Origin: an uncultured Elusimicrobia bacterium
GTDB lineage: Bacteria; Elusimicrobiota; Endomicrobiia; Endomicrobiales; Endomicrobiaceae
DNA: 50,716 bases
Reading direction: 5' to 3'
Assembly (NCBI GenBank): GCA_937916125.1
Contig: CALGGE010000032.1
Span: 1-50,716 of the forward strand
Shown: piece after piece, positions 30,680 to 39,123 of the stretch
Position numbering within the stretch: position 1 is the stretch's first letter
How the letters are laid out: each line of letters opens with the position of its first letter
Notes under the pieces: generated by a model
Told to the model about the DNA's origin: nothing
Database searches by the model: none
What the model saw: the letters and a program-made list of their open reading frames with translations, nothing else
Program-made: the position numbers and the translations under genes

Positions 30680-31627
30680 ATGAAAATAATATTTTTCGGA
30701 ACAGCCGATATATCAAAATATTTTTTGGAAAATACGGATACAAAGCATAATGTTGTTTGTGTTGTAACAATGTGCGATAAACCCGTCGGCAGAAACAATA
30801 AAATTAAAGCTCCGGCGGTAAAAGAGTATGCTATTAAAAAAAATATTCCGTATATTCAGGTGGATAAGTTTACCGACGAGATTGCGGAAGAAATAAAAAA
30901 GTATAATGCCGATGTCGGGGTGGCGGTATCTTTCGGGAAAATAATTCCGGAAAAAGTTTTTAATTTGCCGAAATACGGATGTTTCAATATTCATTTTTCG
31001 TTATTACCTCAATACAGAGGAGCTTCTCCCGTTCAGCAGGCATTGCTTGACGGGCAGGAAAAAACAGGTGTAACGGCATTTTTTATAGAAAAAGGTCTTG
31101 ATACCGGTGATATAATATTGCAACGTGAACAAAATATAGATTACAAAGATACTTCCGATATTTTATTCAATAAATTAAACTTACTCGGCATAAAAGTGAT
31201 GAACGAAGCACTTGAACTTTTGGAGACAGGGAATTTTGAAGCCGTTAAACAGACTGGAGAGCCTTCTTTTTGCAAAATATTTAAAAAAGAAGACGGCAAA
31301 ATTGATTGGACAAAATCCGCAACCGATATCTATAATATGTATAGAGGTTTTTATCTGTGGCCTAAAGTTTTTTGTACTATAGCCGATGGCAGAATGGCAG
31401 GCAAAACAATGAAAATTATAGAATGCAGTCCCGTGGAAGATAGTTCCGATTTGCAGCCCGGAAGCGTTATTGAGGTAAAAAGAGGACAAGGTTTTACGGT
31501 AAAATGCGGTAAAAATGCTCTTTTTATTACAAAGGTTCAGCCGGAAAGCAAAGCTCAAATGTCTGCTTATGACTTCGTCAACGGTGCCGGCATAAAAGCC
31601 GCTTCGCGATTTTTCTTGACAATATGA
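30680..31627 (+). CDS. fmt: methionyl-tRNA formyltransferase
   Basis: Fmt formylates initiator Met-tRNA with 10-formyltetrahydrofolate. The 315-residue protein has IIFFGTADISKYFLE at the start and the folate/catalytic region FNIHFSLLPQYRGASPVQQALLDG (with His and the SLLP motif). GLDTGDII and the C-terminal tRNA-binding domain follow. The ATG follows AAAGGA. Its last codons contain the -35 (TTGACA) of the next gene's promoter. Confidence 0.95.
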   Translation: MKIIFFGTADISKYFLENTDTKHNVVCVVTMCDKPVGRNNKIKAPAVKEYAIKKNIPYIQVDKFTDEIAEEIKKYNADVGVAVSFGKIIPEKVFNLPKYGCFNIHFSLLPQYRGASPVQQALLDGQEKTGVTAFFIEKGLDTGDIILQREQNIDYKDTSDILFNKLNLLGIKVMNEALELLETGNFEAVKQTGEPSFCKIFKKEDGKIDWTKSATDIYNMYRGFYLWPKVFCTIADGRMAGKTMKIIECSPVEDSSDLQPGSVIEVKRGQGFTVKCGKNALFITKVQPESKAQMSAYDFVNGAGIKAASRFFLTI

Positions 31628-31644
31628 ACGGTATTTTATATCAT
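31616..31644 (+). promoter_or_regulatory. promoter overlapping the fmt 3' end, leaderless arrangement
   Basis: A consensus TTGACA, a 17-base spacer and TATCAT end five bases before the ATG at 31650. It would drive the zapB-like, zapA, 6S, fau and possibly rny run. Confidence 0.55.
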
Positions 31645-31649
31645 AAACT

Positions 31650-31889
31650 ATGGAAGAATTTGAAAAAAACAGAATTACAAAAAAAATAGATAAACTTATA
31701 AAAAATTATAAGGTTTTGGAAGAATCGAATGTCAGACTGAAAGTCGAAAATAAATATCTCGACGATGAAATTAAAAAGTTAAAAAAAAGAGTTTCCGAAC
31801 TTTCGGGTTTTGAGTTGAAACAGAAAAAAGTCGTTTCCAAAATAAAAAGAGTTTTGAATAAATTAAATTCTTTAAACCAAGGGTTATAA
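31650..31889 (+). CDS. small coiled-coil protein (ZapB-like)
   Basis: The 79-residue protein is almost wholly a coiled coil with heptads across KKIDKLIKNYKVLEE and VENKYLDDEIKKLKKRVSEL and a basic C terminus. It sits one base before zapA, where many genomes encode a short coiled-coil partner of the Z ring, so a ZapB-like role is reasonable. Coiled coils carry little sequence signal, however. The promoter five bases upstream and lack of a ribosome site suggest a leaderless start. Confidence 0.65.
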   Translation: MEEFEKNRITKKIDKLIKNYKVLEESNVRLKVENKYLDDEIKKLKKRVSELSGFELKQKKVVSKIKRVLNKLNSLNQGL

Positions 31890-31890
31890 A

Positions 31891-32181
31891 TTGGTAGAAA
31901 TTAACAGAAAGATTATGGGTATGATGCTAAATATTGCCGTTGATGATTCGGATCTGTTGAAAGTGGATTCCATTATCAACTATGCAAATGATATATATAG
32001 TGCTGTTCAGAAAGAACACGAAGAGATTCTTGACAGTTCAAGATTAAGAGCTTTGGCTGTTTATAAGCTCGTGTCAGAATTGCAGACAATTAAGGGTGAA
32101 AAAGAAGTATTTTTAGATAAAAACAATAAAATGATGGACGATTTAATTAAAAAAATCGATTCTTTAAATTTACAAAATTAA
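31891..32181 (+). CDS. zapA: cell division protein ZapA-like
   Basis: ZapA bundles FtsZ filaments. The 96-residue protein starts with VEINRKIMGMMLNIAVDDSDLLKVDSI (the ZapA beta-hairpin region, degenerate relative to V.I.G..Y.l). A long dimerising helix follows with LDSSRLRALAVYKLVSELQTIK and a coiled tail. The start is TTG with AAGGG upstream. Its placement directly before a 6S RNA candidate and fau, as in Proteobacteria, strongly supports the name. Confidence 0.82.
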   Translation: MVEINRKIMGMMLNIAVDDSDLLKVDSIINYANDIYSAVQKEHEEILDSSRLRALAVYKLVSELQTIKGEKEVFLDKNNKMMDDLIKKIDSLNLQN

Positions 32182-32190
32182 TTTTTTGTA

Positions 32191-32350
32191 AACCCTGCAT
32201 TGTTGGTGAATTCTTTGTTAGAGTATTTATTCCGATGAGTTCTTTAGGAGAAAATACATGCGAGTTATGCAGAATGATGCATAGACCATGTTTCTCACCT
32301 GTAAAAAAAGGGCTTTAAATACCTGACGGGCACGGCAACTGCGGGGTTTT
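32191..32350 (+). ncRNA. ssrS: 6S RNA (ssrS) candidate
   Basis: 6S RNA mimics an open promoter and binds housekeeping RNA polymerase. AACCCTGCA (32191-32199) pairs with TGCGGGGTT (32340-32348) in a nine-pair closing stem with one G-U. The apex is TATGCA/TGCATA (32266-32283), and between lie GAGAA/TTCTC (32248-32252 with 32292-32296) and ACATG/CATGT. The result is a long rod with a central open region. About 158 bases is slightly short for the family. It lies between zapA and fau, exactly the synteny of ssrS in many bacteria, and ends in a T run. Confidence 0.82.
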
Positions 32351-32367
32351 TGTTTTTCGAGGTAAAA

Positions 32368-32961
32368 ATGGATGAAAATCAAATGTCGGAGAAGAGTAAG
32401 TTAAGGTACGATTTTTTAAAAATCAGGGACAGAATTGAGCCGTCTTTGAGACACGCCTACAGTAATATAATTCTTTCCAAAATAAAAAAACTGCAGGAAT
32501 ATAAGAACTCAAATATGGTTATGTTTTATTTGTCTTACGGCTCCGAAGTTATTACGGATTTTATGATTAACGAATTCTTGGGAGACGGTAAAGAAGTTGC
32601 GGTTCCGGTTATTCAAAACCCGGGAGACGGTATTATGACGGCAGTCCGTATCAATAAACTTGAAGAATGCTATGAAAAAGTTTACGGTATAAGACAGCCG
32701 GAATTTAATGAAGACGAAGTAGTTGCAAAAGAGGACATAGACCTGATATTTGTTCCCGGAATAGTTTTTGATAACAGCGGTTATCGTGTGGGTTACGGTA
32801 AAGGTTATTATGACAGATGGTTGGAAGGAACGGATATCGCTAAAAGAGTAGGTTTGGCATTTGAAGCACAGTTGGTAGATAAAATACCCAATTTGGAACA
32901 TGATTTACCGGTGGGCAAAATACTGACCGAAAAGAGAATTATTGAAATTGTAAAAAATTGA
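32368..32961 (+). CDS. fau: 5-formyltetrahydrofolate cyclo-ligase
   Basis: This enzyme converts 5-formyl- to 5,10-methenyl-tetrahydrofolate with ATP. The 197-residue protein has the N-terminal SKLRYDFLKIRDRI helix, MVMFYLSYGSEVIT, the middle DLIFVPGIVFDNSGYRVGYGKG and YYDRWLEG, which is the nucleotide/substrate motif, and AFEAQLVDKIPNLEHDLPV. ATG at 32368 follows GAGGT; a TTG at 32350 would lie in the 6S terminator. The zapA-6S-fau order is conserved far beyond this lineage. Confidence 0.92.
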   Translation: MDENQMSEKSKLRYDFLKIRDRIEPSLRHAYSNIILSKIKKLQEYKNSNMVMFYLSYGSEVITDFMINEFLGDGKEVAVPVIQNPGDGIMTAVRINKLEECYEKVYGIRQPEFNEDEVVAKEDIDLIFVPGIVFDNSGYRVGYGKGYYDRWLEGTDIAKRVGLAFEAQLVDKIPNLEHDLPVGKILTEKRIIEIVKN

Positions 32962-32987
32962 CTTTGTGAAAAAAGGAGAAGCAGACC

Positions 32988-34544
32988 ATGGAACACGTTT
33001 TGATGTTGGTTGGAATAGGCTGCGTATGCTTTGGATTAGGTTTTATTTTAAGATATGTTTATGCAAAGATAGACTCTAATTCCGTTGAACAGATTTATGA
33101 GAGAACGATAAACGAAGCAAAGATTGTAGCCGATGCAAAAGCCAAAGAAATTATTATGGCAGGAAGAGATGCTACGGAAAAAGAAAGAAAAGAGGCCGAG
33201 CAGGAAATAAAAGAGAAAAAAATCGAATTCCAGAATACGGAAAAGAGATTGAACCAAAGAGAAGAAAGCCTTGACAGAAAGATGGATTATCTGGACAAAA
33301 AAGACAGAGATCTCCAGCAGAAAGAGAAAGATGTTGAGGGAAAAGAAAAAACTATCGACCAAAGAATTTCCGAACTGGAACAAATAAAAAATGAACAAAG
33401 AACCGTTTTGGAAAAGCTTTCCGGTTTGACAAGAGAAGAAGCTAAACAGAGACTTGTAAAAGAAATGTTGGATGAAGCCAAAAGAGAAGCTGCAATTCAG
33501 TCTCAGAAAATCGAACAGGATTTGAAAGAAAATTCAAATAAAAAGGCAAAAGAAATTCTTTCAATTGCAATACAGAGAGTTGCGGCGGACCATACCGTTG
33601 ATACTACCACATCCACAATTCCCATACCTTCAAACGAAATAAAGGGAAGAATTATCGGAAGAGAAGGCAGAAATATTAAAGCTTTCGAACAGGCAACGGG
33701 CGTAGATTTGATTATTGACGATACGCCGGAAGCCATTACGATTTCTGCATTTGACGGCGTAAGAAGATTTATCGCAAAAAAATCTTTGGAAAAACTTATT
33801 GCCGACGGTAGAATTCATCCCGCAAGAATTGAAGAAGTCGTAGAAAAAACAAGAAAAGAAGTTGATGAAATGATAAAAGATTTGGGTGAACAGGCCGCAC
33901 TTGATTCCGGTGTTACGGGGCTTCATCCTGAAATTATAAAACTTTTGGGTAAGCTGCATTTCAGAACATCTTACGGACAGAATCAGTTGCAACACACGTT
34001 GGAAGTTACATGGCTTGCAGGTGCAATTGCCGGCGAACTCGGACTTGATGTCGCTTTCTGTAAGAAAGCAGGTTTGATGCACGATATAGGTAAAGCCGTT
34101 GACCACGAAGTTGAAGGAACTCATCATCAAATATCTGCGGAATTTGCAAAGAAGTACGGTGAATCTCCTAAAATGATAAATGCAATCCTGGCTCATCATG
34201 AGGGTTTTGCGGAACCGCAAAGTCCGGAAGCTTTTGTTATTGCGGCAGCCGATGCAATTTCGGCGGCAAGACCGGGAGCAAGAAGAGAAACCGTTGAAAG
34301 TTATTTAAAGAGACTCGAACAGCTTGAAACCGTTTCAAAGAGCTTTAAGGGAGTAGCTTCCGCTTATGCAATACAGGCAGGAAGAGAAATAAGAATATTG
34401 GTAGAACCGGAAAATATTGACGATGTACAGACACACGTATTGGCTCATGATATTGCACAAAAAATTGAAAACGAAATTGAATATCCGGGACAGATTAAAG
34501 TAACTGTTATCAGAGAAACAAGAGCTCAGGATATAGCAAAGTAA
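32988..34544 (+). CDS. rny: ribonuclease Y
   Basis: RNase Y is the membrane-tethered endonuclease that starts mRNA decay in organisms lacking RNase E. The 518-residue protein has an N-terminal membrane helix (LMLVGIGCVCFGLGFILRY) and a long charged coiled coil (about residues 40-190). A KH domain (IKGRIIGREGRNIKAFEQATG) and an HD domain with HTLEV, GLMHDIGKAVDHEVEGTHH and AHHEG as metal and catalytic residues follow. The ATG follows GGAG. It is 26 bases after fau; island 7 follows its stop. Confidence 0.95.
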   Translation: MEHVLMLVGIGCVCFGLGFILRYVYAKIDSNSVEQIYERTINEAKIVADAKAKEIIMAGRDATEKERKEAEQEIKEKKIEFQNTEKRLNQREESLDRKMDYLDKKDRDLQQKEKDVEGKEKTIDQRISELEQIKNEQRTVLEKLSGLTREEAKQRLVKEMLDEAKREAAIQSQKIEQDLKENSNKKAKEILSIAIQRVAADHTVDTTTSTIPIPSNEIKGRIIGREGRNIKAFEQATGVDLIIDDTPEAITISAFDGVRRFIAKKSLEKLIADGRIHPARIEEVVEKTRKEVDEMIKDLGEQAALDSGVTGLHPEIIKLLGKLHFRTSYGQNQLQHTLEVTWLAGAIAGELGLDVAFCKKAGLMHDIGKAVDHEVEGTHHQISAEFAKKYGESPKMINAILAHHEGFAEPQSPEAFVIAAADAISAARPGARRETVESYLKRLEQLETVSKSFKGVASAYAIQAGREIRILVEPENIDDVQTHVLAHDIAQKIENEIEYPGQIKVTVIRETRAQDIAK

Positions 34545-34545
34545 T

Positions 34546-34738
34546 ATTGTACATTGCAGTTGTTGTTGGTCGTTGTCGTTGCAGTTGTAGTTGTAGTTGT
34601 CGTTGTCGTTGTCGTTGATAAACTTTTCAACTATTCAACTATTCAACTAAATTTGCTCCGCAAATTTTCAACTCTTCAACTGTCGTTGTAGTCATTGCCG
34701 TTCATTGTACATTATACATTGTACATTTTACATTATTA
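34546..34738 (+). repeat. composite repeat island 7 upstream of xseA
   Basis: A GTTGTC/GTTGTA hexamer run (about 34558-34617) is followed by TTCAACTN octamers, the hairpin AAATTTGCTCCGCAAATTT (34650-34668), more octamers, and TACATTN heptamers that end six bases before the xseA ATG. There is no REP hairpin. Confidence 0.85.
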
Positions 34739-34740
34739 AA

Positions 34741-35994
34741 ATGGACTTATTTGATTTTGTAAATTCAAACATAAATATTGAAGAAGAAAATACCGGTGAC
34801 GGGAAAAAGATTTATTCCGTCACAGAGATAAACAATAATATCAAAAATATTTTGGAAGAATCTTTAGGTACTGTTTGGCTGTCCGGTGAAATTTCCGGGT
34901 TTAAACATTATTCGTCAGGGCATATGTATTTTACTCTGAAAGACGAAAATTCTCAAATTTCTGCCGTGATGTTTTCGGGATATAATCAAAAATTAAATTT
35001 TGTTCCAAAAGACGGTATGCAGGTCCTCGTCTATGGGAAAATTACATCGTATATAAACAGAGGTTCTTATCAGATACAAGTTTTTTACGCTCAGGAAACC
35101 GGGCTTGGTACCCTGCAGGAAGCTTTTGAAAAATTAAAGAAAAAACTTGCCGAAGAGGGTTTGTTTGATGCTTCGCATAAAAAAGAAATCCCTTATATCG
35201 TAAATAAAATAGGTGTTGTAACGTCCAAAGACGGTGCGGCATTGCACGATATATTGTCAGTGTTGGACAGAAGATTTTCAAACGTTGAAGTTTTAATATA
35301 TCCGGTACGTGTTCAGGGAGAACAGGCAAAGTTTGAAATAGCCAAAGCAATAAAATATTTAAACGAGAACCATAAAGATTTGGATGTTTTACTTGTAGGA
35401 CGTGGCGGAGGCTCTTTGGAAGATTTATGGGCGTTTAATGAAGAAATAACGGCAAGAGCAATATTTGCTTCAGAAATTCCCGTTATTTCCTGTGTGGGAC
35501 ATGAGGTGGACTTTACGATTGCCGATTTTGTTGCGGATTTAAGAGCACCAACTCCGTCGGTGGCAGCTGAAGTTGTTGCCAAGAATAGAAAAGATATTGA
35601 AGAAAAACTTTTTTTAATAAAAAGAAAAATAATTGATGATATTAAAAATATAGTTGCGGTTTATGACGAAAAAATAAAATATTTTAAAAATTGCAGAGCT
35701 TTATCAAAACCTTATGAAATATACGAAGATAAAATTCAATATATAGACGAGCTGAAAGAAGATTTGATAAATAAAATTAAGAATCTTATTTCTGATAAAG
35801 AATATAAATTTCAGCTGAGTTTGAAAAAATTGGAGCTTTTATCTCCTTTGAAGATTTTAAACAGAGGTTACAGTGCCTGTTTTGATAAAGATAATAAAAT
35901 TGTAAAAAGCATAAAACAGATTTCCGTAGACGATACTATGGATGTTAAATTATCCGATGGAATTGTGAGAACAAAAGTTGAAGGGGTACTATGA
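34741..35994 (+). CDS. xseA: exodeoxyribonuclease VII large subunit
   Basis: XseA is the catalytic subunit of exonuclease VII, acting on single-stranded DNA. The order is the OB-fold (VWLSGEISGFKHYSSGHMYFTLKD, VLVYGKITSYINRGSYQI), the catalytic core (VGVVTSKDGAALHDI-type region, LLVGRGGGSLEDLWAFNEE, VISCVGHEVDFTIADFVADLRAPTPSVAAE) and a C-terminal coiled coil. At 417 residues it is normal. Upstream in-frame codons exist only by reading through the heptamer array, so the ATG at 34741 is used although no ribosome site is visible. It overlaps xseB by four bases. Confidence 0.94.
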   Translation: MDLFDFVNSNINIEEENTGDGKKIYSVTEINNNIKNILEESLGTVWLSGEISGFKHYSSGHMYFTLKDENSQISAVMFSGYNQKLNFVPKDGMQVLVYGKITSYINRGSYQIQVFYAQETGLGTLQEAFEKLKKKLAEEGLFDASHKKEIPYIVNKIGVVTSKDGAALHDILSVLDRRFSNVEVLIYPVRVQGEQAKFEIAKAIKYLNENHKDLDVLLVGRGGGSLEDLWAFNEEITARAIFASEIPVISCVGHEVDFTIADFVADLRAPTPSVAAEVVAKNRKDIEEKLFLIKRKIIDDIKNIVAVYDEKIKYFKNCRALSKPYEIYEDKIQYIDELKEDLINKIKNLISDKEYKFQLSLKKLELLSPLKILNRGYSACFDKDNKIVKSIKQISVDDTMDVKLSDGIVRTKVEGVL

Positions 35995-36233
35995 AAGAAA
36001 AAACAAAAACTTTTGAAACTTCATTAAAAAGGCTTGAAACAATAGTTGACGAAATGGAAAATTCTCAACTTGATATAGATAAAGCCATGAATCTTTTTGA
36101 AGAAGGAATATCTTTGGTTAATCAGTGTTCCAAAAAACTTGACGAAACCAAGAAAAAAATAGAAATCCTCGTTGAGAAAAACGGTAAAATGCATAAAGAA
36201 GAATATATTGAAAAAGAAGGCTCCGATGAATAA
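35991..36233 (+). CDS. xseB: exodeoxyribonuclease VII small subunit
   Basis: The 80-residue XseB is a helical hairpin that multiply binds the XseA coiled coil. TFETSLKRLETIVDEMENSQLD and LFEEGISLVNQCSKKLDE match the family core. Its ATG overlaps the xseA stop, and it overlaps ispA by eight bases, so all three are translationally coupled. Confidence 0.93.
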   Translation: MKEKTKTFETSLKRLETIVDEMENSQLDIDKAMNLFEEGISLVNQCSKKLDETKKKIEILVEKNGKMHKEEYIEKEGSDE

Positions 36234-37125
36234 AAAAAGTTTTGATTTGAAAAAGTTCCTTTCACAAAAAGCAAAAGTTGTCGATACTTTGTTGAAAAAA
36301 TATCTTCCCAAAGATAAATCCGTAATTTCTCGGGCAATGAGATATTCCGTTCTTGCCGGCGGTAAGCGTTTAAGACCGATTTTTGTAATGCTTGGTGCGG
36401 AAAGTTTCGGGCTTGATATAAAAAAAATCGAACCTGCAGTATGTGCGGTTGAATTTCTGCATACATATTCTTTAATTCATGACGATTTACCTGCAATGGA
36501 TAACGATGATTTGAGAAGAGGTAAGCCGACCAGTCATAAAAAGTTCGGTGAAAGTGCCGCAATACTTGCCGGCGACGCACTGCTTACGGAAACTTTCAAT
36601 TTAATTGCAAAATGTAAAGTTCCCGCCGACAGAATCGTTAAAGCAATAACAATGTTTTCCGATTATTCCGGATATAAAGGAATGATTGCAGGTCAGGCGG
36701 AAGATACCATTGAAGCGGGGAAATGGAATAAACAAAATGTTTCCTTATGCAAGAAAAAACTTGAGTATATTCACATACATAAAACATCCGATTTGATAAA
36801 AGCAAGTTTGAAACTCGGTGCAATACTTGCCGGTGCGAAAGATAATGCTTTAAAAGCACTTGAAAAATACGGACAGAATATAGGAATAGCATTTCAAATT
36901 GCCGATGATATTTTGGATGTTTATGCCGATAAGAAATTATTAGGTAAAAACGGCAGCGATGCCGATAACGATAAATTAACATATTTAAGATTATACGGAA
37001 AAGAACAGTCGGAAATTAATGCAAAAAAGTTAATTACCGAAGCAAAAAAAGTAATTTCAAATTTTAAAAAGAACAGAGAAATTTTCGAATCTTTAGCCGA
37101 CTATATGATAATGAGAACCTTTTAG
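36226..37125 (+). CDS. ispA: polyprenyl (farnesyl/geranyl) diphosphate synthase
   Basis: This trans-prenyltransferase condenses IPP with allylic diphosphates. The 299-residue protein has GGKRLRPIFVML, the first Asp-rich motif HDDLPAMDNDDLRRGKPTSHK, KTSDLIKASLKLGAI, and the second FQIADDILDVYAD. The residues before the first DDxxD and the length suit a short-chain FPP synthase. ATG at 36226 lies inside the xseB end; longer readings only extend through xseB. The xseA-xseB-ispA-dxs-tlyA order is widely conserved. Confidence 0.93.
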   Translation: MNKKSFDLKKFLSQKAKVVDTLLKKYLPKDKSVISRAMRYSVLAGGKRLRPIFVMLGAESFGLDIKKIEPAVCAVEFLHTYSLIHDDLPAMDNDDLRRGKPTSHKKFGESAAILAGDALLTETFNLIAKCKVPADRIVKAITMFSDYSGYKGMIAGQAEDTIEAGKWNKQNVSLCKKKLEYIHIHKTSDLIKASLKLGAILAGAKDNALKALEKYGQNIGIAFQIADDILDVYADKKLLGKNGSDADNDKLTYLRLYGKEQSEINAKKLITEAKKVISNFKKNREIFESLADYMIMRTF

Positions 37126-37126
37126 G

Positions 37127-37274
37127 TCGTTGTAGTTGGTAGTTGTTGTGGTTGTTGTAGTTGTTGGTCGTTGTCGTTCATTATACATTATACATTGTAC
37201 ATTGTAAATTGTAAATTGCAGTTGTAGTTGTCGTTGTCGTTCATTATACATTATACATTGTACATTATACATTA
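37127..37274 (+). repeat. composite repeat island 8 upstream of dxs
   Basis: GTTGTAG/GTTGTC hexamer-like runs alternate twice with TACATTN heptamers (about 37178-37218 and 37240-37274); the order hexamer-heptamer is duplicated. The heptamers end a few bases before the dxs ATG and place TATACA seven bases before it. Confidence 0.85.
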
Positions 37275-37278
37275 AATT

Positions 37279-39123
37279 ATGTCTATCTTAGATAAAATAA
37301 CATCACCCGACGATATAAAAATTATCAAAAAAGAACTGCTTCCTTCTCTTGCACGGGAAGTCAGGCGGAAAATAGTTTATACCGTATCAAAAACGGGCGG
37401 ACATATTGCATCAAGTCTCGGTGTAGTGGAACTGACCATAGCACTGTTGTACTCGTTTGATGCAAAAAAAGATAAATTTATTTGGGATGTAGGACATCAG
37501 GCTTACGCATATAAAATTCTCACCGGAAGAAAAGACAGGTTTGACACTTTAAGACAATACAGAGGTATAAGCGGATTCCCGAAGAGAAGCGAATCAAAAT
37601 ACGACGCTTTCGGTGCTGGGCATGCTTCTACTTCCATTTCCGCCGCACTGGGTTTTGCAGCGGCAAGAGATTTAAACAAAGAAAATTACAAAGTTGTTGC
37701 CGTTATCGGCGACGGCTCTATGACGGGCGGACTTGCTTTTGAAGGGTTGCAAAACGCGGGAACTCTCGATAAAGATATGCTTGTTATTCTAAACGATAAT
37801 CAGATGTTTATATCGCAGAAAGTCGGTGTTCTTGCAGGATATTTAACTAAGCTTTTAAATGCAAAAGGTGTAAAAAAAGTTGAAGACAGAATTTTGAAAA
37901 TAGCATCAAACTTAAAATTTTTAAACTTTGCTTCAATAAAAAAGATAGTTAAAAGGTTTAAGGTTATTTTATTTCCGGGTCTGATGTTTGAAGAAATGGG
38001 CTTTTCTTATGTCGGACCTATTGACGGACACAATATAAATCAATTGATAGATGTTTTGGGGAAAGTAAAAAATATCAAAGGTCCGGTTCTTCTTCATATC
38101 GCGACGAAAAAAGGTAAAGGTTATAAGTTTGCCGAAGAAAATCCTACTAAATTTCATGGTATCGGTCCTTTCGATGTTAAAACAGGCAAAACTCTTTCTT
38201 TAAAGAAAGTTACATATACGGAAGTTTTTTCTAAAGCCATAGTTAAATTGGCGGAAAATGACGATAAAATTGTCGCAATTACGGCGGCTATGCCCGACGG
38301 GACGGGATTAAAAAGTTTTTCCAAGATTTTTCCGGACAGATTTTTTGATGTCGGTATAGACGAGGGACACGCCGTAACATTTGCTGCGGCACTTGCCGCC
38401 GGAGGGATGAAGCCCGTTGTTGCGATTTATTCCACGTTTATGCAGAGAGCTTTGGACAATATTATTCACGATGTTGCATTGCAGAATTTGCCCGTTATAA
38501 TGATGCTTGACAGAGCCGGTATTGTAGGCGAAGACGGAGCAACGCACCACGGAGCATTCGATTTGTCCTATATGAAATATATTCCGAATTTAACGATTAT
38601 GGCACCTGCCAACGAGACGGAACTTCAGGATATGCTGAATACCGCACTTACTTTGAAAAATCCGTCGGTAATTCGTTATCCGAGAGGCAGCGGGACAAGA
38701 CAGGCTTCTTTCCAGAGAGAGTTTGAATTGCTTGAAATCGGCAAAGCCAAACTTGAACGGGAAGGAAAGGACGCCTGTATAGTTTGTTTGGGAAATGTGT
38801 TGCAGGTATGTCTTGAAGCTGCGGACAGACTGAAAGAAAAAGGTATTAATGTGTCCGTTTTAAATATGCGTTTTTTAAAGCCTTTTGACGAAAATGCCGT
38901 AAAAAATATTTTAACTTATACAAATAAAATAGTTACCGTTGAAGAGGGGTCTTTATTGGGCGGTATGGGTGAAACCGTAAAGTCCGTTCTTTCCGGAACG
39001 GTTGCCAATATTAAATCTATAGGTCTTGCCGACGAGTTTATAGAACATGGCAAGCAGAACCTGATAAGAGAACTCTGCGGAATATCTGCCGAAAATATAG
39101 AAAAAACAATTTGTGATTTATGA
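37279..39123 (+). CDS. dxs: 1-deoxy-D-xylulose-5-phosphate synthase
   Basis: DXS joins pyruvate and glyceraldehyde-3-phosphate with thiamine diphosphate in the first MEP-pathway step. The 614-residue protein shows GHIASSLGVVELTIAL, WDVGHQAYAYKILTGR, the ThDP/Mg motif GDGSMTGGLAFEGLQNAG (from about residue 144), and the transketolase pyrimidine domain with DVGIDEGHAVTFAAALA and GEDGATHHGAFD. It lacks the roughly 20-50 residue linker found in some homologues. No ribosome site is seen before the ATG, which follows island 8. It overlaps tlyA by four bases. Confidence 0.95.
   Translation: MSILDKITSPDDIKIIKKELLPSLAREVRRKIVYTVSKTGGHIASSLGVVELTIALLYSFDAKKDKFIWDVGHQAYAYKILTGRKDRFDTLRQYRGISGFPKRSESKYDAFGAGHASTSISAALGFAAARDLNKENYKVVAVIGDGSMTGGLAFEGLQNAGTLDKDMLVILNDNQMFISQKVGVLAGYLTKLLNAKGVKKVEDRILKIASNLKFLNFASIKKIVKRFKVILFPGLMFEEMGFSYVGPIDGHNINQLIDVLGKVKNIKGPVLLHIATKKGKGYKFAEENPTKFHGIGPFDVKTGKTLSLKKVTYTEVFSKAIVKLAENDDKIVAITAAMPDGTGLKSFSKIFPDRFFDVGIDEGHAVTFAAALAAGGMKPVVAIYSTFMQRALDNIIHDVALQNLPVIMMLDRAGIVGEDGATHHGAFDLSYMKYIPNLTIMAPANETELQDMLNTALTLKNPSVIRYPRGSGTRQASFQREFELLEIGKAKLEREGKDACIVCLGNVLQVCLEAADRLKEKGINVSVLNMRFLKPFDENAVKNILTYTNKIVTVEEGSLLGGMGETVKSVLSGTVANIKSIGLADEFIEHGKQNLIRELCGISAENIEKTICDL

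Noticed and set aside
34705..34740. N-terminal extension of xseA
   Set aside because: It would translate the TACATTN array; XseA homology begins at the ATG at 34741.
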